Positions 61,401-64,000 of a DNA stretch of 64,000 nt are shown one piece after another. This DNA comes from Apostichopus japonicus (lineage: Eukaryota; Echinodermata; Holothuroidea; Aspidochirotida; Stichopodidae), in contig NC_092562.1 in assembly GCF_037975245.1 (NCBI RefSeq), positions 31,312,554-31,376,553 on the forward strand, read 5' to 3'. The notes below the pieces were generated by a model. It was not told the origin of the DNA. It saw nothing but the letters and a program-made list of their open reading frames with translations, and ran no database searches. The position numbers were made by a program, and so were the translations under genes. The first letter of the stretch is position 1, and every line of letters begins with the position of its first letter.

Positions 61401-62978
61401 ACCAGGGAGCTGCTACTCTGACAGAGGTCATGAAGTACGGTAGACTTGTAAGTTGTAACAGTGACAAACATTTGAACCCATCAATGTCATGCAGAGGTAC
61501 TACACAATGACAGGTTGCCACAGGATGTAACAAAGTCTGAACATTTATAAGAGTTCACAGGTCAACTACTATCAGTTGTGGGGTATGAATACCTTTTAAA
61601 CACGATATCTTCAGCAAGAAAATGATGTTAGACTGTTGTTAGTCACTTTTAGCTGCCTTGAATCGGCACAAGAACCTTGTTCTTTGTGGAGGATAGGGCA
61701 TTTGTGGTGCTTAAAGTTCATTCGTCATTGGACTATCTCTGGAGTGTTATCATGAAATCAGTTTATTATGCCAAATAGTTGCATTCTGGAAGACATTGTG
61801 CATCTTGTTGGGAACAGAGCCACGGTCAATTGAAGTCAAGAGAGGTCAAAGTAGGAAAAACTTGTCAACTCTGCTGTCTTGAAGGAAATGGTTCCCAGAC
61901 CTTATACACAATGTAGGGCGTCCTCATTTTGATGAGTAGAACCCTACTGGGTTTGGTACAGGTCATTTGTGTTCTTTAAGTGATCAATTTGTGAAAAGCC
62001 ATTTTCACACTGTATCTCAAAACAACAGATATGGACAGTTTTACTTGTCAATGATAGGTTGCTTTATAAGAAATGGAGAGGAAATCGACCTCCTTTAACA
62101 CATTGCTAATGATAGAATTACTTACACCATGGTTGGAGATGTTTGGCCATTTGTACCCATCAAGGTCACGTAGAGGTCACCAACAGCGTCATCAGTAAAG
62201 AAGTTTGGATCATCAAAGTAAATGTGTACTCTATGCTGGTAAGCTGCAAGGAGATTGATCAAACATTGTAGAGAACTTCTGCGAAATTACATTTGAAGGG
62301 TAGTGAGACATGTAAACTCAAAATGGTTTTTTTTTATTGTCGAACAAAACTGCATTGATATTTAAAATGTCCCAACAAAGCGGACATCTTCTAATAACAT
62401 TTTGCTTCATTTCTCGAAGGATAAAAAAAAGTCATATTTGACATAAAGAAAGGCACTATTCATAACGAAAATGGACACTTTTACCTTGTGAAGAATAAGA
62501 TTTTCACAAAACTAGATGAACGCCCCACCCCTACCTCCTGTAAGGTTTCACCATCCCTGCTACATGGTAACCAAAAGTGAAGTCTATCCGGCAATGAAAC
62601 CCTGTCCAACATAAATCCTGCGCCAATCTTCCAGCACCGAGACACCGTCAACAATAGGAAGGACGGTTTCTCAGAGAAAATCCCAAGTTCCTTAGATAAA
62701 CATACCACAATATGGTGCGGCCGACAGGGTAGTACTGCCGTATGTTACACCTGTAGTGCTTCCCGATGGTTTGTTCAAGTCGGCATATAGTCCCATGTAT
62801 GAGTCGCCGTTTCCGTCAAAGTGACCACCCGACTGGTAATAGTCGTAGTAAGTATTTCTGGTGTAGTAACTACTACTTGCATATCTGGCCTCAAAGGGGC
62901 AACTATTGGCACTCAAGATGGACTCCGTGAAGTACTCATAAGATCGCAAATGGTTGCAGGCAACAAACTGGACTCCGG
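58388..62978 (-). CDS. Pancreatic-type lipase, C-terminal part (last four exons; 5' exons beyond right edge)
   Basis: Exons 62706-62978, 62126-62243, 58692-58889 and 58388-58478 join in phase (1-1, 1-2, 2-2, 2-stop). The first encodes FVACNHLRSYEYFTESIL, the conserved CNHLRSY segment of pancreatic lipases near the end of the alpha/beta-hydrolase domain; the catalytic histidine of this family is the H here. The remaining exons form a PLAT/C2-like domain: YQHRVHIYFDD, GDLYVTLMGTNGQ, SGKFKPGTDSSYVLPWGSDL, FDADWYKPWEWSLFDNPDVY, and a C-terminal VIFCGIAEKIKS ending TCDPHW. Secreted digestive or yolk-type lipid hydrolysis is the family role. The serine and aspartate of the triad lie outside the window. 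Confidence 0.87.
58692..58889 (-). CDS. Lipase PLAT-domain exon 2
   Basis: 198 nt, phase 2-2. Acceptor ACATATCAG, donor CTA|GTAAGT. Contains SGKFKPGTDSSYVLPWGSDL and WEFDADWYKPWEWSLFD. If the donor were skipped the next codon would be TAG. A 50-bp array starts right at its acceptor. Confidence 0.88.
58900..59115. repeat. 50-bp tandem array at a lipase splice acceptor (about 4 units)
   Basis: Unit AACCAAACATATGTAGAAGA followed by ATAAGCATGTGTGGTTGAAT. It includes the complement of the pyrimidine tract of the 58889 acceptor (CTTATTCTTCTACATAT), so the acceptor tract itself is reiterated. Confidence 0.88.
59702..60724. mobile_element. Composite GC-rich TIR element, inverse relative of 38883-39880
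   Basis: Left end CATAGGCGTAGGAGG (hAT-like family), right end CCTGGATACGCGCCTG (complement of the 38883 end). Most of its length matches 38883-39880 plus 43909-44030 in inverse, and it keeps the site that the foldback-like element interrupts at 39880. About 50 bases are deleted at the junction near 59995. No matching flanking duplication was found. Confidence 0.65.
60725..61215. repeat. 94-bp tandem array, about 6 units, in lipase intron
   Basis: Unit core CAGTTATCTCTATCACATAG, TTCAATAGTGATGG, TTTGTGTCTCCTGGCTGAG, with a variable G-rich stretch. It starts exactly at the end of the 59702-60724 element. Confidence 0.9.
62126..62243 (-). CDS. Lipase PLAT-domain exon 1
   Basis: 118 nt, phase 1-2. 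Acceptor CTCCTTGCAG, donor GGT|GTAAGT. YQHRVHIYFDDPNFFTDDAV, then GDLYVTLMGTNGQTSPTM, the first strands of PLAT. Confidence 0.85.
62706..62978 (-). CDS. Lipase exon with CNHLRSY motif
   Basis: 273 nt, phase 1-1. Acceptor CATGCCAG, donor TGTG|GTATGT. AGVQFVACNHLRSYEYFTES is followed by a tyrosine- and serine-rich stretch and MGLYADLNKPSGS, matching the pancreatic lipase region up to the PLAT domain. Confidence 0.9.
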
Positions 62979-64000
62979 CTGGCATGAGAAACAAGAAAAA
63001 TAAGATGCAGTATCTGTTCTTACCGAAACTGTTAGTAAGTGTGTGAGGGGGTGGGGAGGCGAGATTTTTTTTTTCCCAGCGCGGTAAAGGCCATCATTTG
63101 CATACCTCGCTTCTCTTTGGCTGGGCTCCATATACATAAGATTCGTTACAATATCAACTAGCAGCTGATGCACTGAATCGCTCGTCACATACCACATTTC
63201 ACAAGGCCACTTTGCTACACTCAAATAAAAAGGAAAACAGTCTAGCAACAGAATGTACAATGGTACGCGTTTGAGTAGACTAAATTTATTTTTCAGTGTG
63301 TTATGCCACGGATGTGGAGGGTCTGTGGTTATGTATCGCACAATTCTGTTGCTGTAAGTTTAAAGAAGTTAAATCAAACCTAAACAGTTTAAAGATGATA
63401 CAAAACTGAATCACCTGAATAATATAAACGTAAGACAATTTCTGTGTTCAATAACTATAATCCACAGTGGCAGTGGTACTACACTAACATGCATGACTAA
63501 ATGCTAGGCCTATATCTTTCGCATTATATTATCTGAAAACGGTGCCAAAGGGTTATAATAAACCGTTTCAAAGGGTCATAATTTTGAAATTCAAATCATG
63601 TCTATGCTCAAAATTAAGAGTCCATCAGTTTAAAGTTTAAAGGCATCTCAAGTATACAGTCAACCAGAAACGGTCAAGCTGTCCAATGTTTCTAAGCAGT
63701 TTTGAAGCAACCAACTTGCGCCTGGTGCTTATCTGCGTACATTGCCATCGCTGTACTCTGTACAGCAAGTTCCACCATCACTTGTCAAAACTTACTTATT
63801 CGATTTGTTGGCTTTTCAGGTTTGGATCATCAACCTAAGACTAAGTAGTAAGTAATCATTACCTTCAAAGACGGACAGTCATCTACAATGAGACGTGTAC
63901 ACTCACAGTCCATGGTCGCAGTAATGTTTTACGAACTTATGGATGTAAATGTACACAAACAAGTTCGCGCAAAAGCAAAGAAAAAAACATTTTAACAATT
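62979..64000. other. Lipase intron to right edge; no recognised exon
   Basis: No segment encodes the expected upstream lipase sequence (lid, GXSXG, or the DXDG region) on the minus strand. A GTGAGT donor near 63905 has no convincing exon before it. Confidence 0.45.

Noticed and set aside
61361-61460. Candidate extra lipase exon (LPYFMTSVRVAAPWSD)
   Set aside because: The exons on either side already join in phase 2 and give a continuous PLAT sequence, so no exon is needed here.

Overview
The window is intron-rich eukaryotic DNA. It holds parts of three protein-coding genes, many tandem-repeat arrays and a dense set of transposable elements. The gene content (a Tie-type receptor with Ig, EGF and fibronectin III exons, a pancreatic-type lipase, and a CHRAC1 histone-fold subunit) together with CR1/L2-like LINEs and many short hAT-like elements points to a marine invertebrate deuterostome, most likely an echinoderm. 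The species is inferred, not shown. All exons were read by hand from splice consensus, reading frame and phase continuity; there is no transcript evidence.

Layout. Positions 76-50478 (minus strand) carry the 5' part of a Tie/TEK-like receptor: signal peptide exon, N-terminal exons, an Ig-like exon, four cysteine-rich EGF/laminin-type exons, a second Ig-like exon, then six fibronectin III repeats. The transmembrane and kinase exons lie beyond the left edge. Positions 51698-55397 (plus) carry a compact four-exon CHRAC1-like gene, divergent from the receptor across about 1.2 kb. Positions 58388-62978 (minus) carry the last four coding exons of a pancreatic-type lipase: the end of the catalytic domain plus a PLAT domain. 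Its 5' exons lie beyond the right edge.

Mobile DNA. The 22.5-kb receptor intron (26613-49159) and several other introns contain elements with terminal inverted repeats. Six have 8-bp flanking duplications (one of them imperfect, 7 of 8), as in hAT transposons. There are CR1/L2-type LINE fragments, one of them split by a hAT-like insertion, a probable L1/Tx1-type LINE tail, a tRNA-derived SINE, a 4-kb foldback-like element with tandem-repeat arms nested in a larger composite, a 1.3-kb imperfect palindrome, and a 2.9-kb element with inverted minisatellite ends.

Most notable. Minisatellite arrays in the receptor repeatedly start at exon-intron junctions and copy the splice site with them. At 7890-9320, 775-1375 and 18638-20178 each unit carries the 3' end of an exon plus its splice donor. 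At 6363-7325 each of about eleven 86-bp units appears to carry a complete 28-nt microexon with acceptor and donor, exactly the phase and sequence missing from the second fibronectin III repeat. At 20160 the array can extend the Ig exon in frame by 21 residues. An array in the lipase gene likewise abuts a splice acceptor.
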